Positions 36,984 through 49,061 of a stretch of 64,000 nt of DNA are shown one piece after another (positions within the stretch are counted from its first letter, which is position 1; the number at the start of each line of letters is the position of its first letter). Origin of the DNA: Combretum micranthum (Eukaryota > Streptophyta > Magnoliopsida > Myrtales > Combretaceae); assembly GCA_024138025.1 (NCBI GenBank), contig JAMXBD010001042.1, forward strand, positions 248,001 to 312,000, read 5' to 3'. Below the pieces are notes generated by a model, which searched no databases, was not told the origin of the DNA, and was given only the letters and a program-made list of their open reading frames with translations. The translations under genes and the position numbers were made by a program.

Positions 36984-38530
36984 TTTTTATAATTCATCAT
37001 TAAAATTAGACGGATTTTGATAATATTAACATATATTGAAAAGGCTTTGTCCTTGTTTTGTTTGCTTGAGGACAAACAAACGATTAAGTGTAGGGAAGTT
37101 TGATAAGTGTCAATAGACCCTTAATCTTGATGCTATTTGAACATATTTGTTATGTAATTTTTTAGATTTGTTTAAGAAAAGGACATTTATTTTGTGAAAA
37201 ATTCATTTCAAGGCTTAAGGTGAATATTTGGAAGTTTTTATAAAGATCCAAGAGAAATTAAGGCAAATTAAACAAGTTTGGATTAATTTTATATAAGAAG
37301 GAAATTTTATGTTTTCATCCCCACCTTCAACATTAGCAAGGAAGGATGCCAAGGATGCGATCAGTAAGCATCAGAGAAGAAAAGTTTTCAGCACCACCTT
37401 CATCTTTGCCTGGGAAGACAGCAAGGGAAGATATCAAAATGCTCTATAGTTGAAAATCGATTGTTTTATGTTCATCCCTGCCCCGATCTCGGCCAAGTTG
37501 CAGCCCTTGCTGACCTGGGTTTATTCCAAAACTATAAATAGCGCTTGTTTTATTATTTTATAAGTTTTTAGATCATTTGTCTAGTTCTAAGAGAGAGATT
37601 ACGAAGGAAATTACAAAGAATTTGCTGGAGCATCAATTGAAGATCTCAAGACATCAATTAGGGTTTATTCTTTCTATCATGATTCTTTCTATTTCCTCTA
37701 GATTTTTTTCTTATTTTAAATCTCATGGAAGAGTAGATTCTTATACTCTTCATCTTGTGAAACCTTAAACCATATGAATTGAAATGCCTTTTGATTAATG
37801 AAATATTCATGTATTTGTATCTATTCATGTGATTTAATGGTCTTGTGATTAATTTATGCACAAATTAATTGCATGTTTGATTCTTATTGGATTGAAAGAG
37901 GTTTCATTCGATTAGATAAAATTTCATGAATAGAGATATTGCTTATTTCACCTAGAGGTAGGGAAATTACGACTTCCTGCTATAAGAATTCAATTCTTGC
38001 TTAAGAATCATAAACTTTCATGCAATCTTATGTGATGATTAGTGAGGGAGAGGTCTCCACTATTTCATGTAAGGTTAGGAATTGATTAACTTGAGGGAGT
38101 AATTGATTTACTTGTCAATATCCGGCGGTGCACAGCATGAAAAATTCATTTTTCAATCTATTATCATAAGAATTTTAGGTTTAGGGTGGATTAAGGTGGA
38201 GAGTATGTTTTAAGATTAATTTCATCTTTTGAAAGCAAAGTTATTTGATCTTAGGGCATGTTTTACCTTTTGTTCAGTAGTTAATTGTAGAATCCTCTTC
38301 AAAACTTTTGCTAAATAGTAGAAATAAGGTGATTTCTAGTACTTATTCTTTCCTTATGGACTATCCCGATCTAAATCTATTCTATGATTCGATAGGTTCA
38401 CTGCCTAATTGCTTTCGTAGTAGTTTTAAGAAAGGACTTTTTAAATTTAAACTACGATTAACCAATTTTATATTTGCTTAAATCACACCTTTGATTTCCA
38501 AGAAGTGCGTTAAAATTCTTTTCCCCTTTG
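36984..38530 (+). mobile_element. Ty3/gypsy-like 3' end: internal tail, polypurine tract and LTR
   Basis: 37050-37100 reads TTTGCTTGAGGACAAACAAACGATTAAGTGTAGGG, the kind of tail that precedes the LTR in many plant Ty3/gypsy elements. It leads into a polypurine-like AGGGAAG and then TGATAAGTGTC at 37101, a typical LTR start. Downstream AT-rich sequence includes a stretch at 38350-38420 (TTATGGACTATCCCG, GATTCGATAGGTTCACTGCC) resembling the end-of-LTR/leader region of these elements. The right boundary near 38530 is approximate. No reverse transcriptase remains. The solo LTR at 34543-36978 sits directly to the left, probably inserted into this older element. Confidence 0.5.
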
Positions 38531-38599
38531 GTGAAGTTGCTATTGTTGCCCTTGAATCATCGAAGCTAGCTTTTAATATGATATTCTCATTTTTTTTTT

Positions 38600-39940
38600 G
38601 TCTCTAACTCTTTTAAGCATGCATTATCACAATTATTTATATGATTATCATCTTTTAAAGTTTTATTTTCTATGTCTAATAAATTTACTTCGATTTTTAG
38701 TTTCTCATTTTCTTTACTTCACTTGTCATTTTCAAGTTTCGAATTGCTATTTTCCTCATTTAATTTTTCATTTTCATCATTCAACTTATTATATTTTGTT
38801 TTGAATACATCTATCTTATTTCCTACACTTGACATAATTTCTATGAAAACTTGATTTTTCTTTTGAAGTTTCATTACTTCCTTGCAAAGGTCATTACGCA
38901 TGGTAGCTAATTCATCATAAGAAGGGGTGGATGGGGAACTTATCTCATCAGTAAAGCACATATCTTCATTCGAGTCGCTTGAACCGTCATCACTCCAAGT
39001 GGCAATTAGAAATTCCTTCCTAGATCTCTTAAAAACTTTCTTGAGCATTTGACAGTATTGTTGGATGTATCTTAGCTTGTGAAACTTGTAGCAAGTTATC
39101 ATATCCTTCTTTTCCTTTTTGTATATTGATGAGCTACTATTATGATCATTTCTTTTTATCTTGTAGTTGAACTTTATGAACTTCTTGAACTTTTTGGCAA
39201 TTAAGGCGACCTCCTCCTCCTCCTCCTCTTCCTCATCATCATCTTCACTAGAGTTATAACTTGTAGCATTTAAGGCAATAACCTTCTTGCTTGATTTTTT
39301 TTCTTGCTTCTTAATTAGTTTATGTGTCTTAAGTACTCCAAGGAGTTCTTTTTACCTCATAGCACTTAAATCTTATCCTTCCTCAATAGTAGTTCTTTTA
39401 GCTTCCCAATCATTGGGTAGGGACTTGAATAGTTTAGAATTGATTTCTACATTAGTAAGGTTCTTTCCAAGCACACTCAAGGGATTTATGATGTTGATGA
39501 ATCTATTATGTATCTCATCTATTGATTCATTTGGAAGCATTTTGAAATTTTCAAAATGTCCACATAGAAGGCTTATTTTTATATCTCTTACTCTTGAAGT
39601 TCTTTCATAAGTCTCTTCTAATTCATCCCATATATCTTTAGCAAATTTACATGTACAGATTCTATTGAAATCACTTTTATTTAGCCCACAATGCAATATG
39701 TTCATAACTATTTCATTTAGATTTAATATTTTCCAATCTTCCTTATTGTAATCTCTTTCTTCTTTTCCTTCAATAGTTAAAGCCCCATTTTCTATTGCAT
39801 TCCCTATTAATCTATTTTATGCTTTTAGAAAGATTTTCATTATACACTTTCAATAAGGGTAGCTTCTCCCACTTGGAAGTGGTGACCTATTAATAGCTTA
39901 ACTTTCTAAAAACCTTAGTGCATTTGATGCCATGATCTTT
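38600..39940 (-). pseudogene. Ty1/copia gag remnant
   Basis: Reading the - strand from an ATGGCATCAAATGC at 39940, decayed gag sequence appears. The clearest block is 39705-39373: MNILHCGLNKSDFNRI, then AKDIWDELEETYERTS, FKMLPNESIDEIHNRF and LFKSLPNDWEAKRT, which is the copia gag (UBN2-type) core. An acidic Glu/Asp run follows (about 39200-39240). 39102-38719 carries a degenerate zinc knuckle (CYKFHKLRYIQQYC, second Cys and His lost), ATWSDDGSSDSNED, and a coiled-coil-like tail. There are stops and frameshifts between blocks. Protease, integrase and RT are absent: the element is broken at its pol side next to the gypsy-like fragment. Confidence 0.82.
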
Positions 39941-39978
39941 ACTCTATATGCAATTAGGCACAAGAAAATATAGATGAA

Positions 39979-39990
39979 GCTCTAATACCA
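39979..39990 (-). other. Primer-binding site of the copia remnant
   Basis: On the - strand, TGGTATTAGAGC differs by one base from TGGTATCAGAGC, the complement of the initiator tRNA-Met 3' end used by many plant copia elements. It sits between the LTR-like block and the gag start, as expected. Confidence 0.7.
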
Positions 39991-39992
39991 AA

Positions 39993-40764
39993 TGAAATCA
40001 CACTAGAAAATACTTAAGAAAGCGGTGAATTGAGTATTTGATCTAAAATGCTCAATTAATAAATTTTTATATGATGGGTCAAATTGAACTTTGATAACAG
40101 TAGATATAACAATAATAAGTACTATAAGGAATATAAAAGAGATGGGGAAAGAAAATTCAAGCCCAAATATAACATGGAATTCGGCCCGCTTTCTATTATC
40201 CACGATCCCATAATCACCTCCAACTGATGACTTCACACACTTTATTAATATCAAACGCAAAGGCTCAAATAGAGCAGTACATAGGTTACAATACTCAGGA
40301 AATAAATGATTTTTTTTCTTTTTATAGTGCTCTCTTATAATGTTACAAAATAAGAATAGAGCACTAAAATTGATTTTCTCTCTTTTACTCATAATTTGCA
40401 AAGTAATGAACAAAAATACAGTAATAATAAAGGGATTCTTGATTTATTTGTTTGCAAATGAAAACTCTTTCAAAAGTTGTTAGAATATCTAAAGAAATAT
40501 GTATTTATAGTCTTCAAAAGTAAAAAATCTATTGACGATAACGTATGATAGATGACAACATTAAGTATGCATAACGATCGATTTAAAACCCGCCAGCTCC
40601 CTAGTTCAATCCTCGTGCCTTGCTACCCATTTGTCGTGCCTTTGAAAAAGTTCACTCGATCAAGACTTTGACCTTAAAAACTTGTACCGGCTTGCTGGTA
40701 TGAAATAGACTAGCTCACTAGTCCTTATCTTACAGTGGCACATATTAACACATACATACTAACA
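39993..40764 (-). mobile_element. Probable 5' LTR of the copia remnant
   Basis: On the - strand it would start TGTTAGTATGTATG at 40764 and end GTGTGATTTCA at 39993, two bases before the primer-binding site. About 770 bp. The 3' LTR is missing, so neither LTR identity nor a target duplication can confirm it. The open frame at 40003-40413 lies within it and is not a host gene. Confidence 0.5.
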
Positions 40765-42202
40765 GTCTTAGAAATAAAATAATCTAAAACCAAGCGAAGT
40801 CCTTTTTAAAGTATGATTTTCATAACTTTTATTCTCATCAAAATCATGCGTAGAAACAATTAGTTTAACACCAAATATAAGGGAAGATCTCATTATTTAT
40901 ATATCGTGGCCTTAGATTCTTGAATAGATAAATAGAAATGAATTTGGAAGCTTATTATATTGTATTATTACTTAATAGAAATGTTATTGTATTATTTCTT
41001 TAACTGAGCTTTGTCAATTTGGTGAAACTAACAACCTAAAGTTTTAAAAATGTCAATTTACTGCCTACAAACTTTTTGTATTCATTTATAGTATTTAAAT
41101 GAGGTAACAAATTGCAAAAGTAGGTAAAGTTCACATAACTAATTGTGAAATTTGGCAAAACTCAAGTAGTTAATTAGAAAAATCTATAGAACCATCACTA
41201 CCGATTTGAAGAGCCGTAGATCTACTACCTCTAACATCATGTTCAAATTGTATTATATTATTTCCATCACCATTGATAATCTAGGCGATTTGAAGAGTGT
41301 GGAGATCAAGTAAATAATATTTTTTTAGTAGCTTTTAGAATAGGCGGATTTTTTTTTATATATTTGTTGTTTATCCCCTATGTGGGATTTTACCATCCCT
41401 TTTATAGAATTTAGTCTACAAGTCAATTAGTTGAGTTTTATTTTCTTGTTAGAATTTATGTACCCTATGTGAGAAACTTTGGCATAGAAGAGATATGCTT
41501 ATTTATATGGTTGGGTAATTGTATCCCCAACTCTTCATTTGTCAAAAAAAAAAAAAAAAAAAACTAAGATAGTTGATTGGACTAATTGAAAAACTTAGAG
41601 TATCAAATGCAACATTCACCCATTAGTCAAAGCATTCATCAAGTTGACTCAATTTTGGATAGTTTTTGAAGTGTGTATGGAGATTTAAGGATTGGAAGTT
41701 ATTGAAAAAATCATTAATTTTATTTTTTGCAAATATAATGAGCAATTAAAGAGATAAATAGTAAACAATAAGATTCAATGAAATATCTTCTTTTTTTTTT
41801 TTTCTGGGAAATATTTTGGATATCTCTTTTCACATGGTATAAAGCAAAAACAAGCTAGTTCAATTTCGTTGCCAATGAGATGGGTGAAAAAAAGGAAAAA
41901 AAAAAAAGCTAGATGAAGGGAAATATATGAGCATGTTAAGCAAGATCACATAAAGCTAAATCATTAAAATTCTTTTTATTATACTATAGATAAGAAAAAT
42001 GACCTATTAAGGTAACTGATGGGTTAGAAAATATAATGAAAATTTTTCATTTGAGAGGATGGTGAGAAGAAAATAGAACTCAATAGATAAGTTGACGAAA
42101 AAAATATTACCTAAGGAAAGATGGGCTACAGGCTATGAGATTTAGGAATGAGAGATCAATCTTTGTCTATAAAAAGAGTCGTGGAGTTTGAAAAGGTTAA
42201 AG
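40765..42202. other. Intergenic repeats with poly-A-tailed insertion
   Basis: 41053-41185 is copy B of the AT-rich repeat seen at 585-790. About 41190-41566 ends in a run of some 20 A's and is flanked by similar words (AAAACTCAAGTAGTTAATTAG and AAAACTAAGATAGTTGATTG). This suggests a SINE- or LINE-like insertion splitting that repeat. No Pol III box is convincing. The remainder is unassigned. Confidence 0.35.
41053..41185 (+). repeat. Dispersed AT-rich repeat (MITE-like), copy B
   Basis: Shares GTCAATTTACTG, TTGCAAAAGTAGGTAAAG, AATTGTGAAATTTG and TAGTTAATTA words in the same order with 585-790. A possible continuation appears after the poly-A insertion, at 41567-41626. Confidence 0.4.
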
Positions 42203-42207
42203 TGTTT

Positions 42208-42730
42208 TGTTACAATATAAATGTAAGGTATAAAAAAGTTTCACATGGGAAATGTGCGGATTATGTGAAAGGATTTATAAAAATCCATTTCTAAGATTTT
42301 TTTCCCATTGAAGGCTCCTCTTCCCCCTAATAAGTGGTATCAAAGACAATGATTCGATTGGAAAAATGGTTGGTACCTCCATGTTGAAAAGAAGAGTTTC
42401 GTGGCAAATCGCTTATAAAGTGAGTTAGGGGAATTATTTTGAGAAGCTCATGATAAGACCAAGGTTAACACTCGAAGGGAGTCAGACTTAAGTCTATTGT
42501 GGAAACTCATGCTTTAGGAGGAGATTGTTAGGATATAAATACGAGGTTTAAAAAAAATTATACATGAAATATGCAAATTATGTAAATGATTTATGAGAGG
42601 AAAAACCTATTAATCTAAACTTAATACCTTAAAGTTTTTAGTTATATATTGTTCCATGCCCATTAGTATATTTCCTTATAAGGTTTGTTTCTAAAATTTC
42701 TCCTATTAAAGGCTCATCCTCCTTCTGATA
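42208..42730 (+). mobile_element. Complete TRIM (miniature LTR retrotransposon)
   Basis: 5' LTR 42208-42332 (TGTTACAATATAAATG start) and 3' LTR 42526-42730 (TGTTAGGATATAAATACG start) are diverged direct repeats, both ending ...ATA. Two bases after the 5' LTR is TGGTATCAAAGAC (42335-42347), a near match to the initiator tRNA-Met primer-binding site. A purine-rich TTTAGGAGGAGATTG precedes the 3' LTR. The element is flanked by an exact 5-bp duplication TGTTT (42203-42207, 42731-42735). The internal domain is under 200 bp and non-coding. The 3' LTR is about 80 bp longer because of an insertion or of a deletion in the 5' copy. LTR divergence indicates an old insertion. Confidence 0.85.
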
Positions 42731-42735
42731 TGTTT

Positions 42736-44560
42736 GGTCAAAAGTAGTAAACATAAATATAAAAGGAATTTAAGGGGGGAAAAGCATTATACATATAAAA
42801 TACTTTAACTTTGCTAAAAAAAAGGTTAGATGCAAAGAAAAATTTGATGGGGATAAGAGAAATGAAAAATTTTGCTCTAATTAATCACTGAAGGTTGGGG
42901 AAGCAAAACTGTAAGACAATAAGTGGAAAGTCCCTCATAACAAAACTATTAAATCTTGCAAGGAAAGAAATATACATATAAAAGGATCAATGGGATGAGG
43001 ACTTTGTAGACTTTTTTTTTTTTTTTGCAATTGCTAATGGATACCTTGGGTCTAATCTATCTGTTTTAATAATCAAAGTGAGGATTGGGGATGTTACTCT
43101 AAAAAAGGAAATGTAAAAATATTGATTAATGAAATTTATTGTCATATCATTAAAAGTGTGAAAGGGAAGAAGGTCAATTGGAAATGGATGTGGAATGAAA
43201 TCTTTGAGAATATTACACGTAGAATATACTTCAAAAACATCACAAAAAAACCAAATTATGGAAAAAAATACAGGAATAGTGTTGTTGTATTGCACTTTAG
43301 AAATGCGATACAATTTAAAAAAAAAATTACATGTGTATTGTACATTTTGGGCATACAATACACTTTGGACTTGTATCACACGTCTAACGAGTGATACACG
43401 GCCAAAATTGTATCACACACTCAATGTGTAATATACTGCTTCTATAACTTTTGAGTTGATAGGTCATTGTATCGCCTCTTATTTATGCAACACATGTAGA
43501 ATTGGGATATCTCTACTTTAACATGCGACTTAACGACACTAATTTGGTATTTATTTTGTACAATATGTATTTGTATAATTTTTTTTTAAATAACGGTAGA
43601 CACATATTTTGCCTGAAATCTTCCCTAACTATATAAAAAGATTATTTTTATGAAGAATTGTGCAAAATAGTCTACATACAACAAATAATCTTCAAAGTAG
43701 ACAAATAATGCCATCAACAATATGCTTAAGGTGGTATATCAGAATAAGGATATTTTCTTCAGAGCTTGCTCTATCTCTATTATTTACAAACTTCTAGTTG
43801 AGTCAGGGAAATCTCTAAAAGGAAGAGAAATTTGAGTCATTGATTCAATCTAATGTATTATTCAAGAGAGATAAAATAATGCCCATTCATCCACTAAGTG
43901 CTATTCTTTTTGGTTTTAGATTATAGTTGACATGAAAAGAAAGAAATGATCTTATATTAAGGAACTCAGTAGAAAATTTGGCAAATAAGGGTTAAAGCAC
44001 AGAAATGGTACAGTTATATGAAGTAAAGGAAGCAATTGTATGTAATTATAAGACCATATTTATTTTGAGAGCCATTCAAAACGAATTTTCGATGGTAAAG
44101 AGATTAATTTATAAATCTTTGGATTTTGTATGATTTAGATCTTGCAAAGCCTTGAATGCAGGTTGCTTAGCCTGTAAGACAGGATATGCTCAATGTGCAT
44201 GAGAATTTATTTGATGTGACTACTTCGATCCTTATGTCTGTAAGACTATGGGGAAAATAACATAAAGATGAATATATCTTACTAGAGTGTATTTGGGGCA
44301 TTTATAAGAGTGGATCCATAGTAGATTTGGCAAGTAGATATACTCAAATTGGGAAAATATCTCTTGATAGTTTGGAAAGTAATTCCTAGATAAATACAAC
44401 AAGCATACTTATAAATTTAGGATTTCTTAAAACTGCTATACCAAGCGGAGATAGGTGATAGGTTGGCCTGCTTACCCTAAATAGAAGGGCGCCTTAGTGG
44501 ACAATCAAGAGATTAATAGGAGATAACTCGGCTACTGTTAAGTAAAAATCTCAAACTATT
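42736..44560. other. Intergenic, no gene seen
   Basis: AT-rich. 43320-43440 has repeated GTATCACAC / TGTATCA words giving overlapping spurious ORFs on both strands. No recognised domain. The block before 44560 is moderately complex but unassigned. Confidence 0.45.
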
Positions 44561-45494
44561 CTTGCAAGTAAGGCCATGCAAAAAAACCGATTGAACCGAT
44601 AATCAAACATAACGATCTAAATTAAACCAAAAATTTGTTTTAATTTGCAGTTTGGTTTTGAGAGAAAAGTTCAATTCGCAGTTTAGTTTGCAACCTCGAA
44701 CCAATCCATGCAATTCAAACCGAACCACACGATTTAAGGAAAAAATAAAATAAAATAAAATAAACCTCTGCCTCGGTCCTCCTTGCCTACATATAATTTA
44801 GAGCACTCCTTAGCTTAGGTTTGGTTACTAATTTTTTCCCTGACATAGTGTACACTTTCTCACCACTTTTACTCTTTCTCTGTGATGCGCCTATGGCCCT
44901 CGTCCCTCTTCCTCGTCTCTTCAACTCTCCTTCACTTTGTCTACAATTTCCGGCCACCACACACACTCTGTCTTTGATAATCTATTTGTGGGTATGTTGG
45001 TGCAACAAGTAAGTTTGTTTTGACATCATTGAAATTTTGTGAACGTTCCTAGCCACTTTGTGTAAGTAATCCATAATACCATGCTTCATATATCATCCTC
45101 CTTTTTCCTTTCATAATGCTAATGTCAACCTACTTGACTAGAAGACTGCTGCTTATTTTAGTTAGTGTTGCTTTGTCTGCTAAAGATTAATTGATAAATA
45201 TGTTTTATGAAAGATAAATGCTCTCACATAGTCTAATTTTTTCGTGTATCTAGTGCATCAGGTAATATTCTCCATTGAATTGTTACTAATTGAACAAGTG
45301 TAACTATGTAAGTTTGTATGACAGTCACTATTTTTTACCTTCTTTTGATCACTCTTTATTTTGGTTCAAACATGGTAGAAATAAAAAGACTTTATTTGAT
45401 ATGCTTTAGTATGAATGGATGTCCAATAATATACTACATTTTCTCTCACTATATATTCTATAGAAAAATATGCTGATAATTTAGGTTAATGCAG

Positions 45495-45602
45495 GTATGG
45501 GGACGACCCCTTAATAAGAAGGGAATAACAAAGAAAGAACGAGAGGTTATTAGCATTGAGCCAAACTATAATTCTCTCACAGTTCATGAAATAAATCTCA
45601 AG
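45495..45602 (+). pseudogene. Captured kinesin-13 exon 1 of 3
   Basis: Exactly 36 codons bounded by GCAG and GTATGC. Key residues RPLNKKGITKKEREVISIEP and then NSLTVHE match the start of the kinesin-13 motor domain, where family members have VRKRPLNKKE...LTVHE. V-R-K is decayed to V-W-G. Splice sites and phase are intact, so this was captured as genomic DNA rather than as cDNA. Confidence 0.85.
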
Positions 45603-46154
45603 GTATGCTCTGTTATATCATAATATTACTTGTGGCTCTAAAGTTTTACAGACTGTTATTCGTATTAGCATAAAGTAGAGCCCCAAAGCTCCAATTTCCC
45701 AATTGTTACTCATTAATTAAGTGTTCTTGTTGTTTAACAAGAAGTGCTTAATTTCATAATCAATGCAGTATACCATTGCAAAAGAATTCTTTTTATCATT
45801 CACATTTGATTACAAAGGGTTTAGTAGGTATTTTTGCTGCCCCTTTGGGTTGTGATTGTGTGGCTCCTTTTGCAAATATTAAATATAAAGATGAATACAT
45901 AATGGTGTAGTTGACTACATGAGAATGAGATTTTTTTTTTTTTTTAATGTGCCTTCATACATAATGGTGTAATTGCTTACATAAGAATGAGTAATCGCAA
46001 TTTTTTTGTCTTAATGTGAAACATATGGTGTTTGACTTTAAGCATAGCCAATTCACTAAATACTTGAATATGGATTCAATTCATTGATCTCATCTTGTGT
46101 TTGTTGCTCTTTTTGAAGCTGATTTTCACTAAAGTTTATGTTTCATTCAACTTT

Positions 46155-46235
46155 GCATGTTGTATGACATAATATGTTGAAAAACATGAATTTTTCTCTG
46201 ATGTTGTACTTGATGAAGGTGTTTCTAACGTCAAA
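46155..46235 (+). pseudogene. Captured kinesin-13 exon 2 of 3
   Basis: From 46173 it reads YVEKHEFFSDVVLDEGVSN, matching the kinesin-13 segment YVEKHEF-FDAVLDE-VSNDE. The beginning (VDLTE in the family) is decayed and contains a stop. The exon probably ended at 46235 before GTTTAAG. The left boundary is approximate. Confidence 0.8.
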
Positions 46236-46330
46236 GTTTAAGTATGTGATTGTGCATTGTAATAATTGCATGCTGTATTTTTAATAACCAAGAGTTGCTA
46301 ATTTAGGAGTTTCTTTATTGTTAATTTTAG

Positions 46331-46412
46331 GTCTATTCACAAATACTGGAGCCAATTATTCCACTAATCTTTCAATGAACAAAAGCTGCATGCTTTGCAT
46401 ATGGGCAGACAG
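46331..46412 (+). pseudogene. Captured kinesin-13 exon 3 of 3, with in-frame stop
   Basis: Bounded by TTTTAG and GTAAGG. Reads VYSQILEPIIPLIFQ, then TGA, then TKAACFAYGQTG: the family has ...PLIFQRTKATCFAYGQTGSGKT. The R codon has become TGA, consistent with CGA to TGA decay. The exon stops just before the P-loop SGKT, so no ATPase site is present. Confidence 0.88.
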
Positions 46413-46690
46413 GTAAGGTTCTGGCTCTTTTATGGTATTAATTACATAGACTTAAAGATGTTTATGCATCACTATTGTCATTTATTTTTTTATTCATTCG
46501 TAGAAATAGTTCGAATTACTAACTAAACCATATCGAACCAATTTTTTTTTCGATTCGAAAAATTTATGAATCGAACCATATAATTAGGTTCAAATTAAAA
46601 AAAAAACAACCGAAACTGTATTATTATAGTATGGTTCAGTTCATGAGGCAAACAGTATCGAACTGTACCTTGCATACCCCTACTTACAAG

Positions 46691-49027
46691 ACTTATTTAA
46701 GGTCCTTAAAAAAACAATAGGGTCTAAATAGATAATCCAAAATCCATCAATGTGGTCTAAGGTCCAACAAGATGGTTCATGGCCTAAAGAAGTCGGCTTA
46801 GGCCTTGAAACCCATGACTAAAATTGTCTATCAATATGAACTCTTAAGGAATGGATGAATCAAGCTCAATTCATATAGTTTTGTTATACAAGAGACAAGA
46901 ATGGCAGTCATAAGTGATGTGGTCAAAGATGGAATTCGTTCGAAAGTTACACGCTTTGCATGATAAGTTGGTAGAATAGACATAGCCATGATTATACTTT
47001 AGGTTATTTTTTGGAAACTAACTTACTATATCTAAATCATAGTAAATGGCATAGAAATAATTCTTGACCTAATGATCACTACAAAACATTAATAAAGGAA
47101 ATCAATTTTTAAAAACAAATATGCTAATACTACGTTTATAAGTAAACAAAGGATAAGAAAAGTTACAAGAACGAGTATGAAAAGTCAAATTGAAGAAAGC
47201 CAACCAAATAGCTGATGTTTGGATATGTGTAGAGGAAGGATGAGACAAATTGGGTTTTTCTTTTATTTTATGCCTCTAAAATGTATTCGTAAATTGTTAT
47301 TATGTGGTATGTATATGGTGTTAAGTAGTTCTTAGGAGAAAAAGACTCCTATGGATTGGCAAATATGTCAACAAAGTTTGTAGAAGGCATCAAGTAGGTG
47401 CCTACCTTTTTGAATGGGCAGTATAGAACTCTGTCATCTTTACAATTAATTACTTAAGTGAGCTTATAAAGATACTATAAATGACATAAAAAATTTAGTT
47501 AATTGTAAAAATGGTCAAATTTAAGTATTAAATGTAGCATGTATCCTTTATAAAATTGAGATAAGGCTTTCCTTTCCATTGCCATGGAAGTATTATTAAC
47601 TATTTTATTTATTATTTGATTGATATTAATAATTAATTGATATAGATATATCTCTAAACTTTGTTAACATATAAGACGGGAGGGAAAGTAGCTAGGATGT
47701 CAATGACACAAAAAAAAGAAGACAAAATCACTAGTTAGATTGTTTGCGGCTAAATATGAAATAAGATAAAAGATTTATATGATTTAAGATCCCTGAATTG
47801 TGATAAACTGGTAAATAATACCATAAGTTGCAAATAATCCTCCTAAATTATCATTCCATGTGGAATATATTTCTAAAATTTCAAATAGTGCTTCAAGGTT
47901 CCTATACTCTATTGAATTGGTTAAAAAAAAAAAAAAACCCAAACTTGAGATTAATGTAGAAAAACCCCAAGATATCAAAGTGCATTTCAACACTTGTTGA
48001 ACTTTTTACCTTGTGTGTACTTTTATTAAAGAGGAGAAAAAAACCTAGAAGAGAAAAATGTTTTATACTAGTAATTTATTTGAATTTATGGAGTATTAAT
48101 ATGCATTTTATGAGTTATGAGGAATTTTTGCAATTTTTATTCATTAACAAAATTAATATAAAACTTTTTTTTCCTTAAAAATAATATTATAGTTAATTGT
48201 TTGTTTGTCATCTAACTAAAAAGGAACTATTGTACTTAGAAAGGGAGGATGATATGACAATGTTCATTTGATGGGCCTTTTAGGAGGATTAGTTAACACA
48301 CATGAGCTTTAAAGGAAGTAATAGTTATTTAACAAGCAAAACGAGGTATTGATTAAGCTTGCATATGGCATGAGTCTTGTGCTTGTGTAGACTTAGAGGA
48401 ATGATGGAAAATTAACACATGCAAATGATTTAAAGACAGAAAGGAGAAAGATGTGTAATAACAAGGGGCTCGAGTAAACAAGTGGCATGTAAAGGAGTTA
48501 TAGAGCATCATTTCTATTATGAAGGAAGCAACTTGTTCTTCATTTTGAGCCATATTTAATCCTTTTAAAGTAGCAATTTTGCGACATAAATTATAACAAA
48601 TGAGGAGGAATTTTTGAAAATTTATAAAGTTTGGTTATTGATGATGACCAATGAATAGCATTAGTGGTCAATGGCCAAAATAAGTTCTCTTTTTAGATCC
48701 TTCTCTGACTACTTTTCAATCAAAGTTCATGGAGACCTTTAAGTGCATGGGCCTTTTAGAGAAAGGTTGAAAATAGATAGATACTATAGATCCATACATT
48801 ATTTAGGATAGACGTGTTAATTGGTTTGGCTCATTACCGACATGGTTGGAATTGAGACCTTACTCGTGGCCTTGAGTCTTAAACTAATAGAGATCTAGCA
48901 AGTCTTCAGGCCTAGGAGAGGTCACTTGTTTGACTTGTGGGACTTGTTAGGTTCTATATTGGCCTTAGAAAAATAAAAAATGAAACAAAAGGTTGTCAAA
49001 AGGTCGGGGCTCCATTGTGTGTGTGGT

Positions 49028-49061
<34 letters not shown>

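Larger units (their letters stand above)
44569..46682 (+). mobile_element. hAT-type element carrying a captured kinesin-13 gene fragment
   Basis: Termini are inverted: TAAGGCCATGCAA at the left, and TAGGGGTATGCAA reading inward from the right. 8-bp flanks CTTGCAAG (44561-44568) and CTTACAAG (46683-46690) match at 7 of 8. Subterminal zones at both ends are full of GAACC/GGTTCG words, as is usual for hAT. No transposase: the interior instead holds three exon remnants of a kinesin-13 motor with introns retained (see separate entries), plus a leader-like stretch at 44760-45020 and a 35-bp direct repeat (45895-45929, 45957-45991). It is best described as a Pack-hAT-like non-autonomous element. Confidence 0.8.

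Noticed and set aside
37577..37768. 63-codon + strand frame
   Set aside because: Lies in the Ty3/gypsy-like LTR, no motif, and open on both strands by chance.
40003..40413. 136-codon open frame on the - strand
   Set aside because: Contained in the probable copia 5' LTR. Not a host gene.
42987..43431. Overlapping open frames on both strands around GTATCAC repeats
   Set aside because: Low-complexity and repeated words explain them. No domain seen.
44821..45012. 63-codon frame at the left of the hAT element that looks like a signal peptide
   Set aside because: More likely a leader-like stretch. It does not match the kinesin-13 N-terminus and has no downstream coding continuation.
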